Shown: positions 6,760 to 15,606, numbered from the stretch's first letter. The stretch is 64,000 bases of DNA from Negadavirga shengliensis (GCF_042652345.1 NZ_JBHSJJ010000017.1:1-64000); one strand, 5' to 3'. Notes: a model not told the origin generated them from the letters alone. A program made the numbers and translations.

Positions 6760-7161
6760 CTGGCTACTTTTGAGTTACCACACAAAAAGCAAGTATAGAT
6801 AAAAGTAATAATTTTAGCGGACAGCCGCTATACAATCAGTTAATAAAGTTTTAGGCCAAGCTGGAGGTAGGGTGGCGCCCCAGCAGAAGAAACTTATTAA
6901 ATAGGTGACAAGCGATTTTTTTTGCCTCATTATTCATTAACTTTACACTAAGTTGAGGTGCTTCTCCAATAAACAAAAAAGGCATTCAACTATACCACCG
7001 GAATAACCTTACCGTATAAATGAAACGAATGGATAAGAAGCATCTTCAACATATGACAGCATTGAAACTTTCTGAGAATTATGGCCTGCTGTTTTTGTAT
7101 GTTGTTTTCAGGTTTCCGTTCCGGAGCTGAAACAGCATAAAAATACCAGCCGGCAGCCAAA
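6760..7161. other. Intergenic region between divergent genes
   Basis: About 400 bases between the DUF4221 lipoprotein and the LuxR-type gene. A small GCGG/CCGC hairpin lies near 6820-6835. A minus-strand frame at 6990-7211 is not convincing as a gene. No RNA gene was recognised. Confidence 0.4.
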
Positions 7162-7647
7162 ATGACCATGGTTTTTTTTAAAAAAATATTTCTCAAGACC
7201 CGCCACATCATCCTCTATGGCTTGTTGCTGGCCATTTTGGTCTTTATTCTGAAATGGCTGCAATGGAAGTTTTTGATCGTTGATAATGCCCTGGACATTT
7301 ATATTGGCCTTATCGCGGTGTTTTTTACTGTTTTGGGCGTTTGGGTAGCCACCCAGCTGGCCAGACCGAGGGTAGAGAAAGTGATTGTCGAAAAAGAAGT
7401 ATTTATTCCTCAGCCTGAAGATTTCACCGTTAACGAAGCGGAACTGGAGAAATTAAACCTCACTCCCCGGGAATACGAAGTGTTACAGCTCATCACAAAG
7501 GGGTACAGTAATGCCGATATTGCAGACCGTTTGTTTCTTTCGGTTAGCACCGTCAAAACACATGTTTCCAATATTTTTGTAAAATTGGACGTAAAAAGCC
7601 GGACACAGACCATAGAAAAAGCGAAAAGACTGAAAATCATAGCGTAA
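7162..7647 (+). CDS. Membrane-anchored LuxR-type transcriptional regulator
   Basis: 161 residues. Two hydrophobic segments (about residues 15-32 and 45-66) are followed by a short linker and, at about residues 95-155, a LuxR/GerE helix-turn-helix: 'LTPREYEVLQLITKGYSNAD' and 'STVKTHVSNIFVKLDVKSRT'. There is no receiver domain. The architecture is a short membrane anchor with a cytosolic DNA-binding domain. ATG 7168 is an alternative start. It precedes a DUF4199 membrane protein gene on the same strand. Confidence 0.85.
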   Translation: MTMVFFKKIFLKTRHIILYGLLLAILVFILKWLQWKFLIVDNALDIYIGLIAVFFTVLGVWVATQLARPRVEKVIVEKEVFIPQPEDFTVNEAELEKLNLTPREYEVLQLITKGYSNADIADRLFLSVSTVKTHVSNIFVKLDVKSRTQTIEKAKRLKIIA

Positions 7648-7651
7648 GAAG

Positions 7652-7671
7652 TATCCTACTTTAGTAGGATA
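7652..7671. repeat. Perfect 8-bp inverted repeat behind the LuxR-type gene
   Basis: TATCCTAC-TTTA-GTAGGATA lies directly after the stop codon. No T-run follows, so either a weak terminator or a dyad operator for the downstream DUF4199 promoter is possible. Confidence 0.45.
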
Positions 7672-7729
7672 TCCTTCCAAAAGCGGGGTTTTGGTACTAA
7701 AGTATGAGTTACGTTGCGGATAAGCACAT

Positions 7730-7737
7730 TAGTTTTG
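7730..7737 (+). promoter_or_regulatory. -7 box (TAGTTTTG) for the DUF4199/AlkD pair
   Basis: TAGTTTTG fits TAnnTTTG and ends 25 bases before ATG 7763. No clear -33 element is seen. Confidence 0.4.
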
Positions 7738-7762
7738 TAGCCGGTAACTAAAACGGATAAAA

Positions 7763-8278
7763 ATGAAAAAGAATGTACTGGTTTTTGGTTTGGTAATGGG
7801 AATGATACTGTGCATTCCCTGGCTGATCATGGTAAACATGCTGTACGCCAATCCTGAGTTCAAGAGCAATGACTTGCTCGGCTATGCCATACTGTTGGTG
7901 ATATATTCGCTGATATTTGTTGGCATCAGGAATTACCGCAATAAAGAGCTTGGCGGCATCATATCCTTCGGTAAAGCCTTTAAAACCGGGGCTCTCATCA
8001 CCCTCATAGCGGCAACCTTTTATGTAGTGGCCTGGCTTTTCTATTATTACCTGTTTATTCCGGATTTTATGGAAGTGTACACCGCGCACGTTTTGCACAA
8101 TTGTACTACTGACACCGAATTGGCTGCCAAAACCAAAGAGATGGAGATTTTCAGCAGGATGTATGAAAACCCGGTTTTTGTAATACTCATTACTTACGCG
8201 GAGGTATTGCCCATAGGCTTGGTGGTGACATTGATAAGTGCCTTGATCCTAAAGAGCCCTAAAAAACAACCGCAATGA
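7763..8278 (+). CDS. DUF4199 family membrane protein
   Basis: 171 residues with four hydrophobic segments: 'VLVFGLVMGMILCIPWLIMV', 'LLGYAILLVIYSLIFVGI', 'FKTGALITLIAATFYVVAWL' and a C-terminal one around 'VVTLISALIL'. The segment 'GGIISFGKAFKTG' between helices two and three is typical of DUF4199 proteins of Bacteroidota. Inner membrane; function unknown. Its stop overlaps the start of the AlkD-like gene (ATGA at 8275-8278), so the two are one operon. Confidence 0.85.
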   Translation: MKKNVLVFGLVMGMILCIPWLIMVNMLYANPEFKSNDLLGYAILLVIYSLIFVGIRNYRNKELGGIISFGKAFKTGALITLIAATFYVVAWLFYYYLFIPDFMEVYTAHVLHNCTTDTELAAKTKEMEIFSRMYENPVFVILITYAEVLPIGLVVTLISALILKSPKKQPQ

Positions 8279-8949
8279 CAACAAAACAAATCCTCGCCGA
8301 ACTTAAAGCTTTGGGCAGCGAAAAAATGAAAGCCCATAATATCAGGCATGGAGCGTCTGAAAGCAACCAGTTTGGCGTCAAAATGGGTGATATTAGAAAG
8401 GTGGCCAAAAAAATTAAAACAGCCGACAAGGATCTTGCCTTGACGCTTTGGGATACCCAAATCATCGAAGCCCAATTGCTTGCTGTCCTGCTGATGAAAC
8501 CCAGTGAATTATCAATTGAAGAATTGGAGAAGTTGGTGAAAACGACAAGTTTTGACTATGTAGCGGATTGGTTTAATACGTACATTTCCAATAAACACCC
8601 TGAAAAAGAACAGTTAAGACAAATGTGGATAACATCAGATAACAAATGGGCTTTGCGTTCAGCATGGAGTATATTGGCAAGCAAAATCACGAAAGACGCG
8701 GCGGATTTGGATTTGGGAAAACTGTTGGACCAAATAGAAAAAGAAATGCCCATGGCGCAGCCTGAAGTCCAATGGACAATGAATTTCGCATTGGCGCACA
8801 TCGGGATTTATCACCCGGCACACAGACAAAGAGCCATAGACTTGGGAAACAAACTCGGTATCTACAAGGACTATCCGGTTTCCAAAGGCTGTACTTCGCC
8901 TTTCGCACCGATTTGGATCAATGAAATGGTAAAAAGGCAGACCGATTAA
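8275..8949 (+). CDS. AlkD-like DNA alkylation repair protein
   Basis: 224 residues made of HEAT-like helical repeats. 'NQFGVKMGDIRKVAKKI', 'LWDTQIIEAQLLAVLLM', 'FDYVADWF', 'WALRSAWSILA' and 'VQWTMNFALAHIGI' follow the order seen in the AlkD family of DNA glycosylases that remove alkylated bases without base flipping. Cytosolic. Translationally coupled to the DUF4199 gene. The family is clear, but the substrate range is not established for this subgroup. Confidence 0.85.
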   Translation: MTTKQILAELKALGSEKMKAHNIRHGASESNQFGVKMGDIRKVAKKIKTADKDLALTLWDTQIIEAQLLAVLLMKPSELSIEELEKLVKTTSFDYVADWFNTYISNKHPEKEQLRQMWITSDNKWALRSAWSILASKITKDAADLDLGKLLDQIEKEMPMAQPEVQWTMNFALAHIGIYHPAHRQRAIDLGNKLGIYKDYPVSKGCTSPFAPIWINEMVKRQTD

Positions 8950-8999
8950 AAAAATCACATCCTCATCACTAGAAGCCACTTCGCAAGCATTGTGCGATC

Positions 9000-9806
9000 T
9001 CATTGATAGATCCTGACATATTCTATTTCATAAATATGCGGGAATAAACGATCATCCACACCCTTTTTGCCTCCCAATCCTCCTCCAATGGCCAAATTGA
9101 GAAGCAGGTGAAATTCAGTGTCGAAGGGCCAAACATCAGGCCCTTGGCCATTTTTTTCATATTTGAAATAGCGTACGCCGTTTACATAAGCTTTTATCTG
9201 TTCCTCATCCCAATACAATGCATAAACATTAAAGTCGGTAGTAGCTTCAGGCAATAGAAAATCTTCCCCAACCTGAGTACCTATGATATGGTTATGTGCT
9301 TTTGTATGTACGGTGGCAAATACAGTATCCGGTTTGAAACCCACATGTTCCATGATATCGATTTCCCCTCCTGAAGGCCAATCTTTACCAGGGGCACTGG
9401 GAAGCATCCATATGGCAGGCCAGGTACCGTTTCCTTTTGGTAGTTTAGCCTTAACCTCAAAGAAGCCGTATTTAAAATCCCCTTTTCCCAATGTCCTTAG
9501 CCTTGCAGAACTGTATTCTTTATTGCCTGTCTTTTCTTTCCTTGCGGTTATTTTCAGTGTGCCATCGGATACCACGGCGTTTTCCACCTTTGAATCTGTA
9601 TACCATTGAAGTTCGTTATTACCCCAGTTCCATTCATTTCCTTGGATATCAAAGCTCCACTTTGTTGAATCCGGCAGGCCCTCATAATCAAATTCGTCAG
9701 ACCAGACCAGTTCCATTTGCTTTTTGAATTCCAGTGTCTCATCGGACTGCGACAAAACTGCGATGGAAGCGATAAAGAAGTTGATCAACATTAAATGGAT
9801 CCCCAT
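9000..9806 (-). CDS. Glycoside hydrolase family 16 (beta-1,3-glucanase/laminarinase-like)
   Basis: 268 residues. A hydrophobic N-terminus ending near 'ASIAVLSQ' acts as signal peptide. The catalytic motif is GGEIDIMEHVG; the ExDxxE with an inserted Met is typical of the laminarinase branch of GH16. 'WSDEFDYEGLPDSTKWSFD' and 'TWPAIWMLP' are further family landmarks. The predicted role is secreted hydrolysis of beta-1,3-glucans. An alternative start is five codons in. No SusCD pair or other glycan genes are adjacent, so it is not in a polysaccharide utilisation locus here. Confidence 0.9.
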   Translation of the reverse strand: MGIHLMLINFFIASIAVLSQSDETLEFKKQMELVWSDEFDYEGLPDSTKWSFDIQGNEWNWGNNELQWYTDSKVENAVVSDGTLKITARKEKTGNKEYSSARLRTLGKGDFKYGFFEVKAKLPKGNGTWPAIWMLPSAPGKDWPSGGEIDIMEHVGFKPDTVFATVHTKAHNHIIGTQVGEDFLLPEATTDFNVYALYWDEEQIKAYVNGVRYFKYEKNGQGPDVWPFDTEFHLLLNLAIGGGLGGKKGVDDRLFPHIYEIEYVRIYQ

Positions 9807-9933
9807 GAATATGATATTTTTATGATGCGGAATTTTGTAGATTAAGAAGTAAACTTCCCAAAGTTATTAAAAAAATAGATCCCTGAAACCTAAGCCTTAC
9901 GCCTTCGTTTTTGCCTGCCTTCCCGGGTCTCCT

Positions 9934-10698
9934 TCAACCCACTCTTATCAAATGGTCCAAAAAGCTTTCTGAAATAACATAAATTTCCTCCAATACCGCT
10001 ATGGACAAAGGCTGGAACCGTTCGGTCAACAACATCACTTCCTGCAAGTCATAAACTGCCATAAATGCCGGAAATTCGTCCATTTTCATCAGCCGCGCCA
10101 TCAGAGCAGCGGTGGTTGCCAAACCCCAGGCACCATACGTCTCTTCATCTTGCCGTTTTTGCTCAAATACCGTCCTGGCCAAGTGCATCAATTTTATCTT
10201 CTCGCAGGTGGTCAAGGCAGCCAGGTTGTTGTATTGGCTGAATACGATTTCCAGGTTGAATATCCGGAACTGGTATCTGCCTATCTCCAAAAGCTCCCAT
10301 TCAGGGTTATAACCCAAAGGGTCCACCTGCTGGTAGGCCAGAAGCAAATCCGTGCCCCGGTCAGGTCTGTTCTCCAATTCCCGGGCTCCCCGGAATCGGG
10401 CCCGGATATAGGTGTCGTATCCATGCTGTGGACTGGAGGAACTGGCCATGATCAGGCCGATATGGGGATAATCAAGTATGGTATTTATCAAACCGCCTCC
10501 GGGAATACAGCCCGCCACTTCTTCTGGAAGGTCCCAATAGCTGGTGACCTCTTCCTGCGTCATCCCATGGTTTTCCGGAAGCTCGGGAAAAGCATAAACC
10601 CCATCCACCAAACCCTTACAGGCGGAAGGTGACGCATCGTCCCTGTCGCAAGCACAGAGGGCGGCCAATGAAAAAGCGATCAGTAGATTTTTTATCAT
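9934..10698 (-). CDS. Lipoprotein of unknown function
   Basis: 254 residues from the ATG at 10698. The frame extends upstream to 10755, but the signal sequence 'MIKNLLIAFSLAALCACDRD' begins here, with lipobox LCAC. The mature part is acidic and helix-rich towards the C-terminus, with conserved-looking 'PGGGLINTILDYPHIGLIMA'. I recognise no domain. Divergently placed repeat unit D lies 67 bases upstream. Confidence 0.65.
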   Translation of the reverse strand: MIKNLLIAFSLAALCACDRDDASPSACKGLVDGVYAFPELPENHGMTQEEVTSYWDLPEEVAGCIPGGGLINTILDYPHIGLIMASSSSPQHGYDTYIRARFRGARELENRPDRGTDLLLAYQQVDPLGYNPEWELLEIGRYQFRIFNLEIVFSQYNNLAALTTCEKIKLMHLARTVFEQKRQDEETYGAWGLATTAALMARLMKMDEFPAFMAVYDLQEVMLLTERFQPLSIAVLEEIYVISESFLDHLIRVG

Positions 10699-10765
10699 AA
10701 GGGGAAATTTAGACTCTCCTTGAATATGTCTTCCTTTTTTAAGAACCTGACCCAAACAATTTCAT

Positions 10766-10837
10766 ATGAAATCGACATGACTAAAATAATCATTAGACAC
10801 ACAGGCCATCTGACCATTGAAAAACAATTATAAACAG
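10766..10837 (+). repeat. Start-codon-abutting repeat, unit D
   Basis: 72 bp, the shortest unit. The head is ATGAAATCGACATGACTAAA, the middle AATCATTAGACACACAGGCC, and the tail CCATTGAAAAACAATTATAA ends before ATGAAT at 10838. Head and tail match unit A1. The frame after the closing ATG is only eight codons, so here the repeat no longer leads into a gene. Confidence 0.65.
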
Positions 10838-10985
10838 ATGAATATAATCATAACTATATCATAAGTCAATAATTTCAGTAAAAAATTGAAAGGGTTTTGT
10901 GAGGCGCGAGGTCAGGGAACGGTGTCGGTCTCAGTCGCATTTCCGATAAAATTCTTTCCGTGATATTATCCAACCGTTTTCGCCC

Positions 10986-11016
10986 TTGGCAAACTCACGC
11001 TGTTATCCTAGCTTTG
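10986..11016 (+). promoter_or_regulatory. Promoter of truA
   Basis: TTGG (10986-10989) and TAGCTTTG (11009-11016) are spaced by 19 bases: one mismatch to TTTG at -33 and an exact TAnnTTTG at -7. The box ends only four bases before ATG 11021, so transcription would start at or beside the start codon. Confidence 0.5.
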
Positions 11017-11020
11017 TTCC

Positions 11021-11830
11021 ATGCAAAACAGACCTTTTACTTATCTTTTTTGGATACAATACCTGGGACTTCGCTACCACGGTTGGCAGCGGCAGCCCGG
11101 CGTGAAGACCGTCCAGGGCATCTTGGAACGGAGCATCCGTTATGTACTGGGGCATGAGGATTTCACCGTGTTGGGAGCCAGCCGGACCGACAGTGGTGTT
11201 TCCTGTCTGAAAGGGGCCTTTGAACTGTTTCTGCCCTCTCCTTTGGATCCCGAGCAGTTTCTTAAAACACTCAATGAGAACCTGCCTTCCGATATCCGTA
11301 TACTTCAGGGCCAAAAGGTGCCGTTGGATTTTAATGTGATCCATCATGTGGTCGAAAAGCAGTACGGTTATTATTTTGCGGTTGGAGAAAAACCCCACCC
11401 TTTTTGGGCGGGTAGCCTGGCATATGCGGGTAGAGCGCTGGATATCCCCTTGATGCAAAAAGGGGCTAGACTGTTCGTAGGAAAGCATGATTTCCGCCGG
11501 TTTTGCAGTCACGGCAAGCATACGGACGATTTTGTTAGGGAAGTCGTTCAAGCAGAAATTTCAAAGGCTGGAAGTGTTTGGGGGGGTGTCTTGGCAGACA
11601 ATATGTATGTTTTCCGGGTAAGGGCCGGCGGGTTTTTGATGCACCAGGTGCGGCGCATGATGGCGGCCCTTATTCTTCTGGGAAAGCGGGAAATAAGCCT
11701 GGAAGACATTTCGCAGGCTTTAGTCAGCCTCGAAAAATCAGCTTTCCCGCCAAAAGCCCCTGCAAACGGATTGGTGTTGGAGGAGGTGGTTTTCAGCGAA
11801 GCCACCAAAACTCCGGGAAGCCCAACCTAA
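11021..11830 (+). CDS. truA: tRNA pseudouridine synthase A
   Basis: 269 residues. 'FWIQYLGLRYHGWQRQPG' is the N-terminal TruA signature. The catalytic Asp is in GASRTDSGVSC (Asp57). 'FLMHQVRRMMAALILLGK' near residue 210 is the conserved C-terminal helix. TruA isomerises uridines 38-40 of the tRNA anticodon arm. The canonical H-A after GV is S-C here, a mild deviation from RTDxGVHA. Monocistronic with its own promoter. Confidence 0.93.
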   Translation: MQNRPFTYLFWIQYLGLRYHGWQRQPGVKTVQGILERSIRYVLGHEDFTVLGASRTDSGVSCLKGAFELFLPSPLDPEQFLKTLNENLPSDIRILQGQKVPLDFNVIHHVVEKQYGYYFAVGEKPHPFWAGSLAYAGRALDIPLMQKGARLFVGKHDFRRFCSHGKHTDDFVREVVQAEISKAGSVWGGVLADNMYVFRVRAGGFLMHQVRRMMAALILLGKREISLEDISQALVSLEKSAFPPKAPANGLVLEEVVFSEATKTPGSPT

Positions 11831-11935
11831 AAAAGCATCACACGTTTAAAAGTACATTGGCTTGCAGGGCTCATCTTAAAAAATGTTTTTGGCCCGGGTT
11901 TTGACAAGTCAGAAAAAACTTTAGGATAAATCAAA

Positions 11936-12646
11936 ATGAAAAACAGCTTATTGATCGTAATGGTCCTGCTTTTTGGAGCATTTTCCGCAGCCGCGCAGGA
12001 TAAATCCATGCCCACCATTGAAGTGGAGGGCCAGAGTGAACTCAAGGTGATGCCTGACGAAGCCCTCATACAGGTTAATCTTACGGAAAAAGCCATGAAA
12101 ACGGCAGAAGTGACAGATGCCCTCAACAAAAAATCCAAAGCAGTCTCTGACGCCCTGAAAAAGTCCGGCGTGGATAACTACACCTTTACAGCGGATAATT
12201 ATTATATAAACATCAACCGCATCTATACCAAAGGCAGCGCCAGGGACAGTGGCTACGTGGCCAGTCAAACCCTCAATATTGTGGTGCATGATACGGAAAA
12301 AGACCTGGTCAGGATAGTGGAAACGCTCCACCAAGCTACTGATATGGCTTTTCAATTGAATTTCAGGATATCGGAAGCCAAGCGGAAAAGCTATGAAAAA
12401 GAGTTGTTGGAACTTGCCCTTAAAGATGCGCGCAACAAAGCCGAAATCATAGCATCCACCATGGGAATCCAGGACATTAAGGTGCATAAAGTGGATTATA
12501 CTTCAGGCCAATCCTTTCAGCCGGTAATGTACCGGGCGGAAGCCATGATGATGAAAACCGCTGATGACCGCACAGAGCCCACCTTTAACCCGGAGGAACA
12601 AACCATATCCGATAGGCTTAAGGTTGTTTTTAGCTTTGCAAAGTGA
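11936..12646 (+). CDS. SIMPL-domain (DUF541) periplasmic protein
   Basis: 236 residues with a signal peptide ending 'GAFSAAAQDKS'. 'PTIEVEGQSELKVMPDEALI' is the SIMPL/DUF541 start, followed by 'ALNKKSKAVSDALKKSGVDN' and the typical 'LLELALKDARNKAEIIASTM'. Proteins of this family are periplasmic and of poorly known function; some relate to oxidative stress. It stands alone, ending in a strong terminator. Confidence 0.88.
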   Translation: MKNSLLIVMVLLFGAFSAAAQDKSMPTIEVEGQSELKVMPDEALIQVNLTEKAMKTAEVTDALNKKSKAVSDALKKSGVDNYTFTADNYYININRIYTKGSARDSGYVASQTLNIVVHDTEKDLVRIVETLHQATDMAFQLNFRISEAKRKSYEKELLELALKDARNKAEIIASTMGIQDIKVHKVDYTSGQSFQPVMYRAEAMMMKTADDRTEPTFNPEEQTISDRLKVVFSFAK

Positions 12647-12686
12647 TTTTCCATCCGCCGGACGATGGAAGTAAATAAGAAATAGT

Positions 12687-12735
12687 GTATGGGTGCAGGT
12701 GATCCGGAATAGGTTTTCTGCACCCATATTTTTTA
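12687..12735 (+). terminator. Intrinsic terminator after the SIMPL gene
   Basis: ATGGGTGCAG (12689-12698) and CTGCACCCAT (12718-12727) are perfect inverted copies, extendable by one T-A pair. They are followed by a run of six T's. Confidence 0.85.
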
Positions 12736-12753
12736 TATCTTTTGGCACATTTT

Positions 12754-12783
12754 TTTGAAACTCCCTGATATTCCATAACTTTG
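12754..12783 (+). promoter_or_regulatory. Promoter of the thiamin operon
   Basis: TTTG (12754-12757), an 18-base spacer, and TAACTTTG (12776-12783), an exact Bacteroidota -7 box. Transcription is expected around 12789, right at the first base of the TPP aptamer. Confidence 0.7.
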
Positions 12784-12789
12784 TTCTGT

Positions 12790-12874
12790 ACTTTAGGGGT
12801 GTCCCGGATTGGGTATCGGGACTGAGATCATACCCTTGGAACCTGATGCAGTTCATACTGCCGAAGGAAAAAGT
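12790..12874 (+). promoter_or_regulatory. TPP riboswitch (THI element)
   Basis: The conserved core is visible in order: GGGGTG (12796-12801), ACTGAGA (from 12821), CCTTGGAACCTGATGCAGTT, CATACTGCCGAAGGAAAA. ACTTT (12790-12794) pairs with AAAGT (12870-12874) as helix P1. It precedes thiS by 63 bases, so thiamin pyrophosphate should repress the operon. ACTTTAGG (12790-12797) is also complementary to CCTAAAGT (12903-12910), which sits before a T-run, so an alternative long-range pairing may be the switch partner. Confidence 0.93.
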
Positions 12875-12937
12875 TATCGGTTTTCTATCCATTAAGGCCA
12901 TTCCTAAAGTTTTTTGTCAATAATAACCCCAATAGGA

Positions 12938-13147
12938 ATGGAAATCTTACTCAATGACAGACCTTTTACATTGCCGGAATGCGACCGCATTACCGCACAG
13001 CAGTTGGTGGAAATTCAATTTCCGGAAAACCAGCGGGGCATAGCCCTTGCCCTTGGCTCGGAGATTTTACCCAGGGAGGAATGGGGCTACCAGGTCATTC
13101 GGCCCAATGATAAAGTTTTCATCTTTAAAGCTACACAGGGAGGTTAA
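12938..13147 (+). CDS. thiS: Sulfur carrier protein ThiS
   Basis: 69 residues from ATG 12938; the frame is open upstream but lies in the riboswitch leader. MEILLNDRPFTLPE starts the ubiquitin-like fold, and the C-terminus is the required Gly-Gly (KATQGG). Its C-terminal thiocarboxylate donates sulfur to ThiG in thiazole synthesis. First gene of the operon, three bases before thiC. The adenylating enzyme ThiF is not in this window. Confidence 0.92.
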   Translation: MEILLNDRPFTLPECDRITAQQLVEIQFPENQRGIALALGSEILPREEWGYQVIRPNDKVFIFKATQGG

Positions 13148-13149
13148 TC

Positions 13150-14994
13150 ATGAAAAAACAAGATATCAAACCCCAAGCAGCCGGCATTAGCTGTTCACCG
13201 TTCACCAGTTCCAGGAAAATTTATGTCCCCGGCAAACTACATGACATTCAAGTGGCGATGAGGGAAATTTCCCTGTCCCCCACAAAAATAAACAAGGACA
13301 ATGAGGTCGAAAATATCCCCGTAACCGTCTATGATACCAGCGGACCCTATACCGATCCGGGATACCAAATAGATCTTCAAAAGGGGCTGCCCCGTTTGCG
13401 GGAACCCTGGATCAGGGATAGAAACGATGTGGAGCAATTGGCGGAAGTAAGTTCAACATATGGCGCCAGGAGACTATCCAATCCCGCATTGGACCACCTG
13501 CGGTTTGAGCATGCCAAAAAGCCTTTAAAGGCCAAAAACGGCCATAACGTCACGCAGCTTCACTATGCCCGGAAGGGTATCATCACCCCGGAAATGGAAT
13601 ACATCGCCATCAGGGAAAACCAAAGGATAGCTGAGTTGAAGCAAGCTGCGCAGGAAAACGATAAAGGCCTTTTTGAGCAGCATACCGGGTTCAGCCACGG
13701 GGCCCATATTCCTCCTTATATCACCCCTGAGTTTGTGCGGGACGAAGTGGCGGCGGGAAGGGCCATCATTCCCAGTAACATCAACCATCCGGAAAGCGAG
13801 CCTATGATCATCGGGCGGAATTTTCTGGTGAAGATCAATGCCAACATCGGCAACAGCGCAGTATCCTCCAGCATAGAGGAAGAGGTGGAAAAAGCCGTCT
13901 GGGCATGCCGCTGGGGAGCAGACACCATCATGGACCTGTCCACGGGCAGCAACATCCACGAGACCAGAGAATGGATCATCCGCAACTCCCCGGTGCCCAT
14001 AGGCACCGTACCCATTTACCAAGCGCTCGAAAAAGTAAATGGAAAAGCGGAAGACCTTACCTGGGAGATCTTCAAAGACACCCTCATTGAACAGGCGGAG
14101 CAAGGTGTTTCTTACTTTACCATCCACGCAGGGGTCCGGCTGCGCTACGTGCCCCTGACGGCAAAAAGGGTAACAGGGATAGTATCCCGGGGTGGTTCCA
14201 TCATGGCCAAATGGTGTTTGGCCCACCATAAGGAAAATTTCCTCTACACCCATTTCGAAGAAATTTGTGAGATCATGAAAGCCTATGATGTGGCTTTTTC
14301 CCTGGGTGATGGCTTGCGTCCGGGATCCATTGCCGATGCCAACGACGAGGCCCAGTTTGCCGAACTGGAGACCCTGGGTGAATTGACGAAAATTGCCTGG
14401 AGACATGATGTACAGGTGATGATAGAAGGGCCGGGCCATATCCCCATGCACATGATCAAGGAGAACATGGACAAGCAATTGAAGTCTTGTGGGGAAGCAC
14501 CTTTCTATACCTTGGGCCCTCTCACCACAGACATAGCGCCCGGCTATGACCATATCACTTCGGGCATCGGGGCGGCCATGATAGGCTGGTATGGCTGTGC
14601 CATGTTGTGTTATGTCACGCCAAAAGAGCACCTTGGCCTTCCCAACAAAAAGGATGTGAAGGACGGGGTGATTACCTATAAGATCGCAGCCCATGCCGCG
14701 GACTTGGCCAAGGGCCATCCCGGAGCGCAGTTCAGGGACAATGCCCTGAGCAAGGCGCGTTTCGAGTTCCGGTGGGAGGATCAGTTCAACCTTTCTCTGG
14801 ATCCGGATACGGCTAGGGAATTCCATGATGAAACCTTGCCCGCCGATGGTGCCAAAGTGGCCCACTTCTGTTCCATGTGCGGTCCCAAGTTCTGTTCCAT
14901 GAAAATATCACAGGAAGTAAGGGAATACGCTGAAAAAGGGATGGAACAAAAGTCCGCTGAGTTTGCGGAAAAAGGGAAAGAAATATATCTCTGA
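13150..14994 (+). CDS. thiC: Phosphomethylpyrimidine synthase ThiC
   Basis: 614 residues. Landmarks include 'LHYARKGIITPEMEYIAIRE', 'SNINHPESEPMIIGRNFLVK', 'NANIGNSAVSSSIEEEVEK' and the C-terminal CxxCxxxxC cluster motif (CSMCGPKFC, near residue 573). ThiC uses a 4Fe-4S cluster and S-adenosylmethionine to turn aminoimidazole ribotide into HMP-phosphate. Full length for the family. It sits between thiS and two ThiE-like genes. Confidence 0.97.
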   Translation: MKKQDIKPQAAGISCSPFTSSRKIYVPGKLHDIQVAMREISLSPTKINKDNEVENIPVTVYDTSGPYTDPGYQIDLQKGLPRLREPWIRDRNDVEQLAEVSSTYGARRLSNPALDHLRFEHAKKPLKAKNGHNVTQLHYARKGIITPEMEYIAIRENQRIAELKQAAQENDKGLFEQHTGFSHGAHIPPYITPEFVRDEVAAGRAIIPSNINHPESEPMIIGRNFLVKINANIGNSAVSSSIEEEVEKAVWACRWGADTIMDLSTGSNIHETREWIIRNSPVPIGTVPIYQALEKVNGKAEDLTWEIFKDTLIEQAEQGVSYFTIHAGVRLRYVPLTAKRVTGIVSRGGSIMAKWCLAHHKENFLYTHFEEICEIMKAYDVAFSLGDGLRPGSIADANDEAQFAELETLGELTKIAWRHDVQVMIEGPGHIPMHMIKENMDKQLKSCGEAPFYTLGPLTTDIAPGYDHITSGIGAAMIGWYGCAMLCYVTPKEHLGLPNKKDVKDGVITYKIAAHAADLAKGHPGAQFRDNALSKARFEFRWEDQFNLSLDPDTAREFHDETLPADGAKVAHFCSMCGPKFCSMKISQEVREYAEKGMEQKSAEFAEKGKEIYL

Positions 14995-14997
14995 GCC

Positions 14998-15606
14998 ATG
15001 ATCCAGATCGTTATTTCCAGTCCGGAGGCGGTGGATCGGGAGCTACAGCGCATTGTTGCCTTGTTTGAGGCAGGCATGGAGCTTTTCCATCTCAGAAAAT
15101 CCAATGCCTCCGAGTTGGAATTAACGCAATTGCTAAAGGAAGTTCCCGAAGATTTCAGGGAAAAAATAGCCCTTCACCAACACCATCGGCTTGCCGCTCG
15201 TTTTGGTATAAAACGGCTGCATTTTCCTGAAAAGCTGCGGATGGCCACACCGGTGAGCCAACTGGAAAGCTTGAAAACGCAAGGTCATATCCTCAGTACG
15301 TCCATTCATAAACGGGAAAGGTTTCTGCAGCTCTCTTCCTGTTTCAGCTATGCGCTTTATGGCCCGGTTTTCCCAAGTATCAGCAAGCCGGGTTATCAAC
15401 CTTCTACAGAAACCCCACTTCAAAAATTACCGGAGTCGGGTTGTAAAAAGGTGGCCATAGGGGGCATTGAAGAGAATAAAATCCCCTTGCTCCGGGAATG
15501 GGGATTTGACGGTTATGCCTTGCTTGGGGCAATATGGCAGGAGAATTCAAAAGACGGATTGAAGCATTTTCTGCAATGCAGGAAAACACACGAAATGATA
15601 GGTTAA
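14998..15606 (+). CDS. ThiE-like protein (thiamine phosphate synthase/TenI family paralogue)
   Basis: 202 residues starting four bases after thiC. 'LYGPVFPSISKPGYQP' and 'VAIGGIEENKIPLLREWGFD' follow the ThiE/TenI barrel. However, the sequence is divergent from the complete ThiE downstream, and the pyrophosphate- and Mg-binding N-D and D-D positions seen in true ThiE are not evident ('HQHHRLAARFGIKRLHFPE'). It may act like TenI on the thiazole product or be a diverged second synthase. Location and reading direction put it firmly in the riboswitch operon. Confidence 0.8.
   Translation: MIQIVISSPEAVDRELQRIVALFEAGMELFHLRKSNASELELTQLLKEVPEDFREKIALHQHHRLAARFGIKRLHFPEKLRMATPVSQLESLKTQGHILSTSIHKRERFLQLSSCFSYALYGPVFPSISKPGYQPSTETPLQKLPESGCKKVAIGGIEENKIPLLREWGFDGYALLGAIWQENSKDGLKHFLQCRKTHEMIG

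Larger units (their letters stand above)
10699..11020. other. Intergenic region with repeat unit D and the truA promoter
   Basis: 322 bases between divergent genes. Apart from repeat unit D (10766-10837) and the promoter elements at 10986-11016, no gene or RNA is visible. Confidence 0.5.

Noticed and set aside
6990..7211. Minus-strand frame of 73 codons before the LuxR-type gene
   Set aside because: It overlaps the start of the regulator gene, has no recognisable sequence and no promoter; treated as chance.
13525..14865. A 446-codon open frame on the minus strand inside thiC
   Set aside because: It is the antisense shadow of a perfectly conserved ThiC gene. The reverse frame shows no recognisable domain and lies in the middle of an operon.
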